Below the pieces are notes generated by a model that was not told where the DNA came from, did not search any database, and saw only the letters and a list, made by a program, of their open reading frames with translations. From Saturnia japonica (taxonomy: Eukaryota; Arthropoda; Insecta; Lepidoptera; Saturniidae), in contig CM065312.1 in the NCBI GenBank assembly GCA_033032175.1, forward strand, positions 7,502,001-7,566,000: DNA of 64,000 bases. The letters are read 5' to 3'. The translations under genes were made by a program, and so were the position numbers. Positions 1-12,700 of this stretch are shown piece after piece (within the stretch, counting starts at the first letter, position 1; each line of letters starts with the position of its first letter).

Positions 1-2355
1 GCGAGGGTCCAGGCGGCCCTTTTCCTAACCAGAGTGATGTGGCGTATAAAGGAGAGTCTACTATCTAGGGTTACACCTAGATATTTGGTCTCCTTTACCC
101 AGGGGATCGGATTACCGAAGAGTTCAAGGGGATGATCCTTGTGTTTTTTCGGTATCTGTGAGGCGGTTTGGTCGAAGAGCACCGCTGCGCTCTTCGTGGG
201 GTTTATGGCTATTCGCCAGTCGTTAAACCACTTCCCGAGAGTGGTCACGGCTCTTTGGATTCTACATTTGAGGTTTCTCGTTTGCCTTTGAGAGGAGTAT
301 ATGACTGTATCGTCAGCGTATAAGCCTACCTCAACTTTCACTTGAAGTTTTGGTAGGTCACTGACGTACAGATTGAAGAGGCTAGGAGCCAGGATGGAAC
401 CTTGGGGGACGCCTGAGCGTATGGGATGGGGTGTCGATAGTTCACCTTCCACTCTGTAGTGGAAGGTGCGGTCTTTGAGGTAGTCGCGGATGATTTTAAC
501 TAATCTATCGGGGACTTCGCGGGAGTACAGCTTATAGACTAATCCTTCGTGCCAGACCTTATCAAAGGCCTTGGCTACGTCGAAAAAGACTGCCAGTGTA
601 CGACGGGGTTTATATAACTCGGAAAAGTTAAACAAAATGTGCTCCGTGAGGCGGTGCACTTGATGAGTGCAAGAATGTCTGTCTAGCACGAAAACCGAAT
701 TGCTCAGGCGGATAGAGGTTTTTCTCCTCTATTACGGATTTGAGACGGTTTAGAAGGATCCGCTCATAGATTTTACCTAGGGTATTTAGAAGACTGATAG
801 GGCGGTAGCTGTCGGGAAGCGACTTGCTCTTGCAGGGCTTGTGGATACCTATGACAATGGCCGTTTTCCAGACGGCTGGAAAATGGCAGTTGGCTATGGC
901 TACATTGAAGATGCAGACCAATAGAGCTATGAGGTGATCGGGAAGAAGTTTGAGTACTTCGTTCCTGATCCCGTCGGGACCTGGTGACTTTTTAAGCTTA
1001 AGGCTTTTGATTATGGAAAAGATCTCCTCAGAAGTGACTGGGGACAGGGATTCTGATACGGGGAGCTTATTCAGCTCCCCCACGCGGGCTTCGATATCTC
1101 TGACTCGGTCGGTGTTTGCATTGACGCTGTTCGGGGAGCACGGGCTCTCCAAACAAGCGGCAAGGCACTCCACCTTGTCGATGGTATCGAACGCGGGTGT
1201 AGTGCCGGGACCCCTTTCGAGGGGGGGCATACGAGGTTGGGGTTCTATTTTAAGAGCGTGGGCTACTTTCCAGTAAGTCAGATGTGACAGCCTTAGCCCT
1301 TCGACTAAGGTGTCCCATCTGTGACTTTTGAACTCGGTTATACGGGCTTTAACCGCTCTCTGGAGTGCGCGTAACCGTGCGTGGTTTGCCTCGGTCAGAT
1401 AAGAGTCATGCGCACGAGTCGCAACGTTCTTCTCCGTCATCAACGCTCGCACGTCGGCAGGGAGTACAAAGCGGCGATCGTTGGCCGCTTCGACCTCTTT
1501 CGAGGCCTCTCCGATGCCGACTTGTAGGTGGTCGACTAGGGAGTCGATTGCGAGATCTACGTGCGCAACTGACTCCAATACGTCCGGGACCCTAACGAGA
1601 CTGGGCGAGGACTGCCTATCCGCGAGGTAGTGTTTTAATTTGGCATAGTCAACCGTTGTGACTGAAGGAGGGCTGGAGTCATCTAGTTGTCCTAGCTGTA
1701 GGATGACCGGGCGATGGTCAGAATCGAGTTTGTGTACGACCCGAATGAGTCGTACCTGAAGCGCGATATTTTTCAGGAGGGCTATGTCAAGCACTGTCGG
1801 TGTACAGTGATCTTGAAAGTGGGTGGGAGTGGGAGGCGCTATGACGTCAAAGTTTAACTCGTCCGACAACCCTTCGAGAATAACCCCATTGCTGGAGTCT
1901 CTCCAATTATTGAAGGACGTGTGTCCACTGTTGAGGTCACCTGCGATAATGACCGATGTGCCGAGCGAGAGTAGCTTCTCTAGGTCAGACCTGAGAGGTA
2001 CTTTCGTCGGTGAGAGGTACACGGATACGATCGTTATGGACGGATGATCGGTCATTCCTAGTCTACACACGGATACTTCCATATTGGTAAGTATCGGAGG
2101 ATCTACCGGCATGCAATACAACGAGCGCTTGTAGTAAATGAGAGTGCCACCCCCTCGGCCGTCACGGTCATTTCTAACAATGTTGTAGTTTGCGATACTC
2201 GGATTGCGTTTACCACGCTTTAAGAGCGTTTCCTGTACTAAGAGAAAGTCTATTTGGTGATCTTTAAGATAAGTCGCGACGAGATCACGCTGCGTATATA
2301 AGTTCCGCGCATTAAAAAAAGAGATGTTTAAACCTCTCGGCTTGAGCCTAGCCAT
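1..2355 (-). pseudogene. LINE ORF2: endonuclease-reverse transcriptase with one frameshift, C-terminus outside the window
   Basis: The protein nicks target DNA and copies the element RNA. The frame starts at the ATG at 2355 (MARLKPRGLNISFFNARNL). The endonuclease occupies about the first 220 residues, with LLVQET, an AGDLNSGH motif and a SDHRPV motif near the end. The RT follows (KKSPGPDGIRNEVL, then SYRPISLLNTLGKIYERI). Near position 672-690 this copy has four extra bases relative to the 42852-45288 copy, and the frame closes at 628. In the shifted frame the RT continues cleanly through FFDVAKAFDKVWHEG, SGVPQGSILAPSLFNLY and GLYADDTV to base 1. One small indel is therefore the only break seen. 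A single assembly error would look the same. Confidence 0.88.
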
Positions 2356-4132
2356 TGAGAGGCCTGAGGTTGGCGGCTTCGCGATCGAGACGCTGTAGCG
2401 TCTCTACGAGCCGGGGAAAGGCAGCTATGGTTTCGACGAAACCGTACTGCTCCATATGGGCCTTGTATGCGAGGACCTCGCGTATCTCTTGCTCACGAAT
2501 GAGCGATAACATGAGGTCATCCATTGTGGTGGCGCGGGACGCTGGAGCCCGGGGCGCGGGGATGTCCATAGCCATGAGGGGCTGCGGTTTAGGGGCCCAT
2601 GCGTTCTGAGTCGAACGCACGGGTTTGGGCTGCACCTGGGGTGCGGGGGGGCCTACGGTCGCCTGAGTGCGGCGGGGGTTAGGGAGGGACGGAAACACCT
2701 CTGGATTGAGCAGAGGTTGTGCCCGGAACCCTGAGGTGGGGGGTGCCCTCTGAGGGGCAGCCTGCCAAGGGATTCGAGGGTGCGTGGTGCGCGGGGCCTT
2801 GGGGCATCCGCGATAGATCGCGGGATGTCCCTCCTCCCTGCATAGTACGCAGCTTGGGGGGGTGGTAGAGTCACGCTGACGCGTGCACTCCCTGGTTGGG
2901 TGGTCCTCGAGGCACTTAACGCACCTTGGACGTAGAAAGCAGTTGCGAGCGGAGTGCCCGTACAACTGACAGTTGTAGCATTGGGAGGGCTTCGAGTTTT
3001 TATATGGAGGCTCTACGGATATGCCGGAGAGCTCACATACAATTTCTAAATTGAAGATGTTTTTGCCCTCAGGCGTTTTGTCTAGAATTAATACGAGCAT
3101 TGGAAGGGCTCGTTTGTCTTTATTGTACATCCGATGTACCTCTCGGATGGGGAATTTTTGTTCTTCGAGGGAGGCGAAGACTTCCTCGGGTGTGATTTCG
3201 ACGGGGATACGTCGAAGCACAACCCGTAAAACTCGCTCCTCTTCGAGGGCGTAAGTGTATTAGGGAATATTCCTACTACAGAGGAGGGTAGTCAATTTAC
3301 GATGGCAGTTTGGCGTGCTCATCGTCAGCGAGATACCGGACGCGATATTACGTGCCTTGTTGTATCCTATTTTGAGCGATTTAAGCTCATTGGTCAACTT
3401 TGTCCAGACAGTTTTGTCGTGGATAATAATTGGAGGGGGTTTTTGCTTTTTACCGACGGCCAGGATCGTCGGTATTCAAGGAGGGTGCGGGGACGGCGGA
3501 GCCGTTTGCAGTCTTGGTTGTTTTTGCCGCGGTTTGTTCAACGGGGCTGTCACGGGGCACGCGTTTACGAGACTTGACGACCGTGAAGTCGTCATTGTTC
3601 GCGGCAGCTTCGGTCGGTATGATCACCGGTTCTCGGAAGTGGAGCGAAAACTCCATTTCCGAGGAAGGGGTTGGGCTGACAAGGGCGTCCATGTCTGTTT
3701 CGACTGGAAGGGCCGAAAAAGAGTTGGATAGGGATGTTGTTGCCGCTGGGGCAACGGGTTTAGCGGGGCGGCCACAGGGGCCGGGGGTTAAAGATCGCTG
3801 TTGCGATTTCGCTCGGGACTTAATTGGAGCGTGACTCGCACTTGCGAGGCTAGAGGGGTGGGGGTACTCGGTCGCGGGTATCGAGGCGGGCCGTGCGAAA
3901 CCGGGTGGCGCGCGGCGGGTGAGATCGCGGCGGAGGTGGAGGGGATGGCGTGCGCGGCATCCGCGCTCTGATTGGCCGATGGCGAACTTAGCGAGTCCGC
4001 CATCTGTGCCCTGCTAATGTACTCATTACTGAGCTCGGGCATATGAAGAGACATAAAATTAACTAGGCGCTGGTTTTCGGCTTCCAGCTGCCTAAAACGC
4101 ACTTCTAATTCCGCGTATTTACTGTCGGCCAT
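2348..4132 (-). pseudogene. LINE ORF1 (gag-like nucleic-acid-binding protein), frameshifted
   Basis: This is the ORF1 protein of the LINE, expected to coat the element RNA. It starts at 4132 (MADSKYAELEVRFRQLEAEN), a charged, coiled-coil-like N-terminus. After a Pro/Ser-rich stretch the frame changes near 3840 and again near 3460, and a stop interrupts it near 3265. The last open block (3220-2348) contains three Cys/His knuckles in a row: CYNCQLYGHSARNC, CVKCLEDHPTREC and CVLCREEGHPAIYRGC. This is the usual triple arrangement of jockey-type ORF1. The frame ends in ...LRPLNG, whose stop overlaps the ORF2 start. The plus-strand open frames opposite this region are antisense shadows. Confidence 0.85.
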
Positions 4133-5040
4133 CGCGATGGCGGTTTGGAGGATGGGGGAGTGAATTTATTCACCTCCCTGCCTGGAGGGCAGGGGGGTAC
4201 GCCGAATGAGTTTAACGGGCTATCCGAGCCCGGAGCAATGAGACCTGTGTGTCACGGTGTAATGACGCACAGGAAAAGGACCTAAAGTTTCCCTAGGGGA
4301 GTCCCTATCAGTCTCGTGGCAGAGGGCGCAGGCCGATATAAACCGTGGCTCCGCCCAAACAACCACGAGGATGGATGGTAAGGATAGGAAGGGTTGGGTA
4401 GGAGACACCCGGGGCTTAACTATGCAAAAAGGCAAAGGCTAAGATTCCCAGGCCCGTCCGAGTTATCGTTTACCTCAGAAGGAGGTAACCGGAGACCGCT
4501 CGCGTCACGCCCCGTTCGTCTTCGTTAACACCGCTAGGTATCCGACGAACGACCATTAAAACGTGGATTTGCGCGTCTTAGAAACAAGATTCGCGCTGAA
4601 AAGCGCGTTTGTTATCGTACTGAGAAGTACGGTTTTTCATGTGCACCGAAGTGCTACACGAAATGTGCGAGCGAGACGGCGCTATGCGCGCAACGAGTAC
4701 CTAGATACTCGCTACACAGCAATAACACCGTCTTCACTATAAAAAGCGGTACGAGAAAGCTTAAAAACTAGCTTTAGACTGTGTACTCTGACCCAGCAGG
4801 CCTAGGACCGGGTCCGTGGATCAGAGTAAACAAGTTGTAAACCAGTTCAAGCAGAGCGATATTCAGACAGCGATCGAGAGCGCAAGCAGACACGTCCGTT
4901 CGCACCAGCGGTCGAAATCGGAATCTCGCAATTCGATTATAAAAACAAACCCTTCTAATCGATGTATAAATTCAAACGATACCCAGCACAAAATCGTTAC
5001 AGCGCCATCTCTTATCAATTTTTATTTTATTTTAGAAAAA
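4133..5040 (-). promoter_or_regulatory. LINE 5' leader, probable internal promoter region
   Basis: A CpG-rich stretch lies upstream of ORF1 on the minus strand and is clearly distinct from the AT-rich flank that begins near 5040. LINEs carry an internal promoter in this position. No specific core element was identified, and the outer boundary is approximate. Confidence 0.4.
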
Positions 5041-5071
5041 GAATTGGGGTGCTGCACAAATAAAAAAAAAA

Positions 5072-5404
5072 CTGATCATATTAAATCAATTCAGGCGGTT
5101 AAATGGCTTACGCTGAGTAAACCTTAAGATATATAAGATATTAATGCACTATATAATTATAGATATTAAAAAGTCTTACAAAAAATCAGCGAGAGTATAT
5201 GTCTATCTTCTAAGGATCACCCACAATAAGCACCTTTTTCTTAAAAAAGTTCGGGAGCGGGGTTAGCTCGATTTGCACATGTGCTCAATCGACGGCATTC
5301 TGTAGTACACGCGAGCGCAGTCGCGAGTACAGCTAGTTTAAAATATCTCTTATAGTTTACTCAGCGTGAGCCATTTAAGCGCCCTATTTGATTAACCTTG
5401 ACCA
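5072..5404. mobile_element. MITE-like element with imperfect terminal inverted repeats
   Basis: The segments 5094-5134 and 5341-5383 are inverted copies of each other, sharing for example the core TTTACTCAGCGT. Weaker complementarity continues outward to about 5072 and 5404. The roughly 200-base interior has no open frame. This is the form of a non-autonomous DNA element. No target duplication was recognised, so the outer limits are estimates. Confidence 0.6.
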
Positions 5405-5458
5405 ATTTTCTTTTATTTACGCGGAACCCTAATTATTTTTCTATAATAAAAGTGACAT

Positions 5459-5655
5459 AAGCTACTCCTTATAACATCAGCTATCTGCCAATGAAAGTCT
5501 CGTGAAAATAGGTGCAACCATTTCGGAGATTACCCGGAACAAACTGCCAGAAAGACAAAATTTCAGAAATTGTTTTTTTTTTTAATATATATCGTATATA
5601 CTTTCATATGCATTGAGTAAAAAGGTAATTTTAAACATTAAACACAGAGACTTTC
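5459..5655 (+). repeat. dispersed retroposon tail, same family as 10012-10195
   Basis: It shares long blocks with 10012-10195, including TACTCCTTATAACATCAGC and a later TCGTATATACTTTCATATGC. This pattern is common in RTE-like 3' regions of Lepidoptera, but the class is inferred. It lies in the intron or spacer before the protease exon at 5946. Confidence 0.6.
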
Positions 5656-5945
5656 ATTTTTTGATTGTATAGATAGATATTATGTAGACTTAAATTAAAA
5701 TAAAGTCCGTAACTTATACCAAATGAATAGTTTTTGTTCGCATTGCTAATACATAGTAATTTTTGTAAATAATAAATGTCATTAATTTTACGGACTAACT
5801 AGTGTACAAGGACGCAAATATCAATACATTCAAAAAACCTTTATATTTCCAGCTACTGTACATTTAAATCCCATAAAAAGTCCATGATTATCATTTGCTA
5901 TATATGTTGACAATTTCACTAACTTTACTATTAAATACATTTCAG

Positions 5946-6191
5946 GGTGACTCTGGTGGACCTCTCGTATGCCAAGGTACAGGTGATCCTAACGAGAAAA
6001 ATAAAGGTATTCTGGTCGGTATCGTGAGCGGCCATCGCTATGGAGCTGGATCATTCTTCACTCGCGTTTCTTCGTATTACCACTACATAGAGAGTAAAGC
6101 GAATAGGAAAATTCTCAACCAAACATTATTACTATCTGCATACTTTGTATTATATCGTAAATGGTTATTATTTTTATTTTGTTTCATTTAA
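5946..6191 (+). CDS. trypsin-like serine protease, last exon
   Basis: This is the C-terminal exon of a chymotrypsin-fold (S1) serine protease. It follows a good acceptor (AAATACATTTCAG) and opens directly with GDSGGP, the loop holding the catalytic Ser. LVCQGTGDPNEKNKGILVG and FFTRVSSYYHYI, the last strand and helix of the fold, follow. The end is unusual: after ESKANRK comes a hydrophobic tail (LLLSAYFVLY, then WLLFLFCFI) before the stop at 6189-6191, which suggests a membrane-associated C-terminus. The exon matches the last exon of the minus-strand homolog ending at 6708 in both splice phase and the GTGDP segment. Upstream exons with His and Asp were not found between 5040 and 5945 and are either left of the window or lost. 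It could be part of a working gene or a stranded exon. Confidence 0.75.
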   Translation, partial: GDSGGPLVCQGTGDPNEKNKGILVGIVSGHRYGAGSFFTRVSSYYHYIESKANRKILNQTLLLSAYFVLYRKWLLFLFCFI

Positions 6192-6707
6192 TTTTACTTC
6201 GATGTATAATAGGTGAGTAGCTTATATCGCTCACCGTTGTCTTGTTGACGATGTTACGTCTTGGCCGAAACTATAGAGGACCTTCGATGCAATGCTCAAT
6301 GATCTCAGTAAAATCTCAGATCCACACAAAAACCAAAGTCTCTGAGATTACCCTAAGCATTGCTAGAATTAAGTGGCAGTAGACGAGATACGCAAATCGT
6401 AGAATGGATGATCGACGGAACCGAAATTCTTGGGTAGCGATCTCATGCCGGAAAACGGGTTGGGCAAACTCTACACAAAGTGAACCGACCACGTAGTGAA
6501 GGTTATCGGAAGCCGCTGTCTGCGAGTAGCACAAGACCGAACATTCTGGCGATCTTTGAGAAGATTTATATACAGCAATAGACGTCTTTCGAATTAAATT
6601 ATAGTGATAATAACGAATTTTACTAAAAAATGAAATCTGAAGAAACACTACTTTAAATGTTGTCAGTTTGTTCTAATGTTCATTTGTGATGGCATGACGC
6701 CTAATAT

Positions 6708-9700
6708 TTACATGTATTTACCAGTTTCTCGGACTGAATTAAACAAAACATACATCAGATATTTAATAATAGAGAATGAAATTCCAACAAACAAAGTAAA
6801 TTTTCCAATAGTTATATTATGACAGGCATCTGTGATCCATTTGTTGAATATCCCGACCCTAGTGTGAAGACTCGGGAGATCTATATTGATGAGAGCTGTT
6901 ACACCAACTAGCACTCCTTGCTTTTCGTCTTTTTCTTCAGGATCTCCTGTTCCATAACAGATAAGTCCACCGCCCTGGGTTTCCTGAAAAAAATTAACTA
7001 TTCTAGCGAAACAATATTCCTTTAAGAATATGTTTTATGGGTAGGTATATGAGGCATTCGTAACTGGAGTTTATGCAACGTGTGATATGTTGTTTTATGC
7101 GTCGCTATATACTATGACACGATGACATATAATACGATATAATATAATACTATATAGTACGATGACAGCATCGTCATCTATCACTTTTCCATGTTCGATA
7201 TTTTTAACTCTGGTTATAAGTTCGCAAGACTTAATTGAATTATAAGCGTGAGTACACATTAACTTTTATGCTATAATAAACTATACTTATATTAAAAATA
7301 AGAAAAAAAATTTTCTCTTTCTCATTGCAATTTTTAAGCTACTGCGTAATAACAAACGCTCGCGGAGCCGCGGACACACCGCTAGTTTGGTTTAGGGATT
7401 TGCCAGCTATATATACAATTTGATGTTGGTACATAATATATAATATGAGATTATAACAATTATGTAGATAGAGACTGATAAATTTCAAAACTGTTTGACT
7501 GATCACAATGAAAGTTAAAAGAATTTTGTCATGGAGAAGAATCTTATGCTGGCCTTATACATTAAAGATAGACGGTGCTATAATAAAATTATTGACAGCT
7601 GTTGATTTCATAACAACGTCTGTGGTGCCAGCTGGTACTATTGTTATAAAATTACAATTGAAATTTTACGTACTGGATGTTTGACAACACTGTTGTAAGC
7701 AGAGCACAAATAGAAGCGGCAACTCCTTAGTAGAATCCACTCACACGAACGACGCTTAATTAGTATCAAGCTTTCACTAAATACATGCTTACTTGATGAC
7801 CAGCTCTGTAAATTATAATCATTTATGAAAAATATAATACAATATATTTAAAAATTCTTTGAATCTTATGTGTAGCGACATCTATCTCGCCACATACGAA
7901 CTAACTGACGTATCCTACATCGCGATATTAAAATTAACCCAAAAATATAACACAAATATTCAAGAACCCGACAACAACCATTATTTCCGATCACTAAACA
8001 CATAAGCATGTTTTCCTCCGTCCTCCCAGGAGGAGGGGAACATGCATATGAGTATATGTTAGTTAGCTCGAATTTATAGGAGTAGGGAAATTAGCCAGAT
8101 CGCGACCTATTCGCATGCGCGACGACCGCCCGAGCCGAGGTTCGCCCACTCTGGCACCCTCGTACGAGTCGTCCAAAATTTTCGCGGCTGAGTGCCCTCT
8201 GCGCTCGCCCCCAAGTTTGGTGAAGCTGTAAAAGCCGCAGCGGCTTCAGGGCCCCTAAGACTAACAGTGTAGTCAGTTCTAAAAAAAAAACAACCGTTAA
8301 GCGGTAGCCCGCCAGACACAACGCTCGTCTGGTCGGAGGATCCTCCCTTTTCTATGGTGGATGAGTAACTTCACAACCAGTTCCTCACATACCCCCAAAT
8401 TATGACTTAAAGTGAAATTAAAGCAAAATGTCAAGTCATACAGTAAAAAACCTTGAAAAATAATCGATTGAAACTCCATGTTATTATAATTAACAAAAAA
8501 CAAAACAAAGTATTTTAAAATTAAAATACAATAAAAACAAATACCCTACCATAATTAATCAATTAAAATGTTAAAAAGGGCTCCAAAATATAGATACTAT
8601 AACGTATTTGTTCAATAATAATAATTTGATATTCTAAAAAAAATTACGAAATGATGGCTTAGTAGCGTAGTATAGTAGCGTGCAAAGAAACCGCGTCGAT
8701 CGGCGTGAATTCGAATCCCTGCAATGAGCCTGAGCTTTCGATGAAGAAAAACACCGTGATGAAACCATAGCATGGTGGTATTCTCTAATGTCAGCTTGGT
8801 TAACCACCACCCTCAAAATGGAAATCTGTCGCCAAACACCTATTAAGTGTGTTAGAACAGCAGCTGTACTTGAGAGCCAGTCCTCCCCTCCCCTGACTAT
8901 ATTGGGCCACATCATCACTACAAATCAAATGAAATTGTGGTGAAACGCTAAACCTATTTTAAACTAGCTGATACCCGCGACTTCATCTACGGTGTTTATT
9001 ATATTAGGTCCTTACATAAGAAATTGGCGTTTTGTTGAACTGGTCAATTTGATCTCAAATATCTGGCGTCTGGATAGAAATTCTAAATTCAAATTTATTC
9101 CAAATTTAGGCTTGTGTATTCTGTGTTTCGAATTTATTGATTCATTTGTTTTCGCACAATTTTATTTTTCTTTGACATCGTTCTTTTAACAAAATAGAAA
9201 ATTTAAAATATCGCCTTATTTACGAATATAAGTTCCATTGTGGCATCAACGCTGCAGAATCAGCTCGAAGGATTAATGACGATAATGATTAATGTGTATG
9301 GGAAAGCTACTGTAAAAGAAAACACGTTACGTTATTGGTCCCAAGCGAAAGTCGTCTCAGAAAAAGCTACTCGTGAGTGTTTGGTGGACCAGTGCTGGTG
9401 TTATACACTACAGTTTCGTAAGATCTGTCCAGACGATAACGACAGATCTGTATTGTGAATAATTGCAAACCATGATGGAAAAGCTAGCCGTTAAACAACC
9501 GAGACTGGTCAATATCTCAAGCCCACTGCTGCTTCAGAGAAACGCTAGACCCCATACTTTACGAACGACATTCGCTTAATTAGAGGAACTGCGGTTGGAA
9601 TTTCTCCGAAACCCACCATATTCCCCGGACATTTCTCCAACAGATTACCACTTTTTTCGGAATTTGGACAATTTCTTACAAGGAAAATAAATTCAATTCA

Positions 9701-12700
9701 GATGAGGCTATCCAAACTGCCTTCAAAGATTTTATTGATTCTTGCTCCCACAATTTTTTCAACAATGGAATCAATGAACTACCTTTAAAATGGCAAAAGT
9801 GCATAGATAATAATGGTACATACTTCGATTGATTAAATGTATAATTTCATATTTTTTTCATTTTACTTTTACCATATAAAACGCTAATTTCATATGTAAG
9901 GATCTAATATTAACACCACTGCAAGGAAACACGTTGCTGAATGCGTTATAAGAATCGTAGTTTCCTAAAACTTTAATAACATTTATTGAATGAAGATATC
10001 ATTTTTAAGTTACTCCTTATAACATCAGCTATCTGTCAATGAAAGTCCCGTGAAAATCGATTTAACCGTTTCGGAGATTGTCCGGAACAAATAGACAGTC
10101 AGACAACATTGTATTAATTGTTTTTTTGTTATAGGTATCGTATATACTTTCATATGCATTTAGTAAAAAGCTGTTATTTTAACATTACAGACACTTTAAT
10201 TTTATTTATTTTTCATTATTAATTAATTTACCTGTGTAGGAAAAACTGTTAACGAAACGCAAACACCATCAAAGTCCTGATTCCATTTTGCGTAAGGAAT
10301 CATGTTGACAAATTGGCCAAACGCCCACTGCCGATCTAATTCCTGATATCAACAAAAATGTGTGTACATTATTAACGAATCAATATAATATCATCATAGG
10401 TGTTACTTACCTACCTATATTAGAAAAACGAGATACCCAAATGAATATAACGTGAGGAACTTTTATTTTGCAGGTACTCGTATATTGTATGAAATTAACA
10501 GCAAATATAAAGTCGCTTATTAATTACAAACGGGTTTTTAAAATATATTAGGTTCGAATTTATTAAGTAATTTATACCAAAAGTCCTTCATGCCAAATTT
10601 CAAGATAGTGTAAGTACCAGAGAAGTATCCTATAGGTTTTCATAATTGAACTTGATTTTTTCTTCAATCAGTATATTCGTTATTAATTTCAATTTTATAC
10701 CTTAATTCGATTTTGTGAAAAAGGACTTTGACACAGACAAACAGACGAATAACAAGTGATTGTTTAATGGCTCAATTTTTCATTTTAGATAGGGAACTCT
10801 AAAAATGAATGAAACATAGATAAACGTTACAGATATTTGTTCTTACAAAATCGTTCATTGAAGAAGTCTAATCTTCCGGGGATTACTTGTCTGATTAGAA
10901 AACATCGTGATGAAACCATAGCATGGTTTAATGCCCTCCTGGCTAGCTACCACCCTCAAGTTGAAAACCTGTCGCCAAACACCAACAGGTGCACCTATTG
11001 CATTTAATCTTGTTTGTTACGTCTATTGGCACTCCGAGCAATTATTAACATTGATAAGTTAAGTAGTCCTGTGGTAGTCCACGCATGCGATATGCTGTCA
11101 CGCTCTGTTATACCGAAATAATGTTCTGTTTCACTTAAACTTTTGCTCTCTTGTTACGATCGCGGTCGTCCAAGAACGATTTTATGAGTCCGTTAATTTT
11201 CATCGTACACTGCTCATTTGCAAGAGAGTTTACTTTAGAACTTCCAAGTAAAAAGGTAATGTATAATTTAACAACCAATTCAACACGTCGTACTTATAGC
11301 TACAGATATACTGCTAGATGTCGGTATCGGTGACGCGAGGTTATGCGAACTCTTCAAGATTCATCCCATACAAAAATCCCACAACATGCATAAAAAAGTT
11401 TTCACTTTAAACATTATCTAAAACATTGTAATTTAAAATGTTTATTTGAGAAATGAAAAATGTAAGTATGTATGTAATGTAAGTCGATACGATATTCCTT
11501 TCGCATGGATTTATTTCTACTATCAGATCACACTTATAAAATAACATACCAAAACAGCCAAATCAAAAGCTGGAAACCTAAAAAATTTCTGCGAGTAAAT
11601 ATGTTTTATAGATCTCCACTGTTGAACGTTGTCTTTCATAGGCTCTTGAGCTATTGTAGTCAGTATACCAGCAACGACTCTTACCTTCTCCATATTATGT
11701 TTGTACCTGAACATAATTGTATAACTGACATTTGATAAAAACAAATGTTTTTATAAAGAAGAAAACCACTTCTTTGCTTTTGAAGAGTTCCCTGGTAAAT
11801 CTTTGAAGTCGAAGGTTACAACATAACTTTAAAATGGGGATACTTTTGAGGTATCTCCTTTCAAATGAAAAAAGAGTCATCTAATTCATAAACAAATAAG
11901 TTATGTTCTACCATCCAATAATATTAGAAGTAAAAAAGTGTAGGTAGATAAATTACCTACATTATATTTTTACAAGATGGCACGCTACTGCACACATGCA
12001 TATTATTTATTTACATGAGAAAGTAGGAAAGCATGTTCTTAACATCGCCAGCGAAAATGAGATAAGTGTACCTATCTTTGTTTCGAGCCGTGTAGTCTGG
12101 GTTTGCTAACTAGCATACTTTTAACGTGCCACTTATTCGGTGCAAATATCTTATCTACGCCTTTTTACTTACAATATCATTGGTAACATCTATAAAAAAT
12201 ATACAGTCGAATTGGGAACCTCCTTCTTTTTTGAAGTCGGTTTAAAAAGAAGAACACATTTTCCATTAAACATGTTACCAAAAAGCTTACATGAGTGATT
12301 TCATTCTAACTGTTTTTATGTTACATAGGTACAGTGCCATGTCCTTTTTTTAAATTAGCCTTCTTTCTTATCTTATTTATCACAATAAAGAGTTGAAAAG
12401 TGATACTATTCATAAATAAATTTTATAACTTTTTCGAATAATATCTATCAAATTTATTTAATGTCAGTATCGTGACTTGAAATTTGAAATTCTATTCTCA
12501 TCTTCGATATTTTATAGTTGTAGCAAAACACTTTTGTACTTTCATTTTTAATATAAACATTTTTTTTCTTCTAAAAAGTAGCACTTACAACAGAATCACC
12601 TACATATTCTTTATGATTAGTATTTTTACCAAGCCAAAATACAATTTTTACCTTTTCTTATTAGTCAGAAAGCAATGCGACGAACTCAATACACGTTTCT

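Larger units (their letters stand above)
1..5040 (-). mobile_element. jockey-like non-LTR retrotransposon, cut by the window edge
   Basis: This is a LINE read on the minus strand: a GC-rich leader (about 4133-5040), an ORF1 region (4132-2348), and ORF2 (2355 to beyond base 1). It is far richer in CpG than the flanking AT-rich DNA. ORF1 ends and ORF2 begins in the overlap ATGGCTAG. ORF2 carries an AP-type endonuclease followed by reverse transcriptase. ORF1 is broken by several frame changes, while ORF2 shows one clear break. The 42852-45288 copy is the same family, and its 3' tail occurs at 7983-8290 and 22611-22785. Assignment to the jockey clade rests on domain order and three zinc knuckles, not on a tree. 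The exact 5' end could not be fixed. Confidence 0.9.

Noticed and set aside
950..2047. Plus-strand open frames opposite the LINE ORF2
   Set aside because: They are antisense to a strong RT/endonuclease frame, have no domain of their own, and reflect GC-rich codon structure.
3302..3834. Overlapping plus-strand frames of 91-138 codons
   Set aside because: They are antisense to the LINE ORF1 remnant; their low-complexity residues match the reverse of ORF1 codons.
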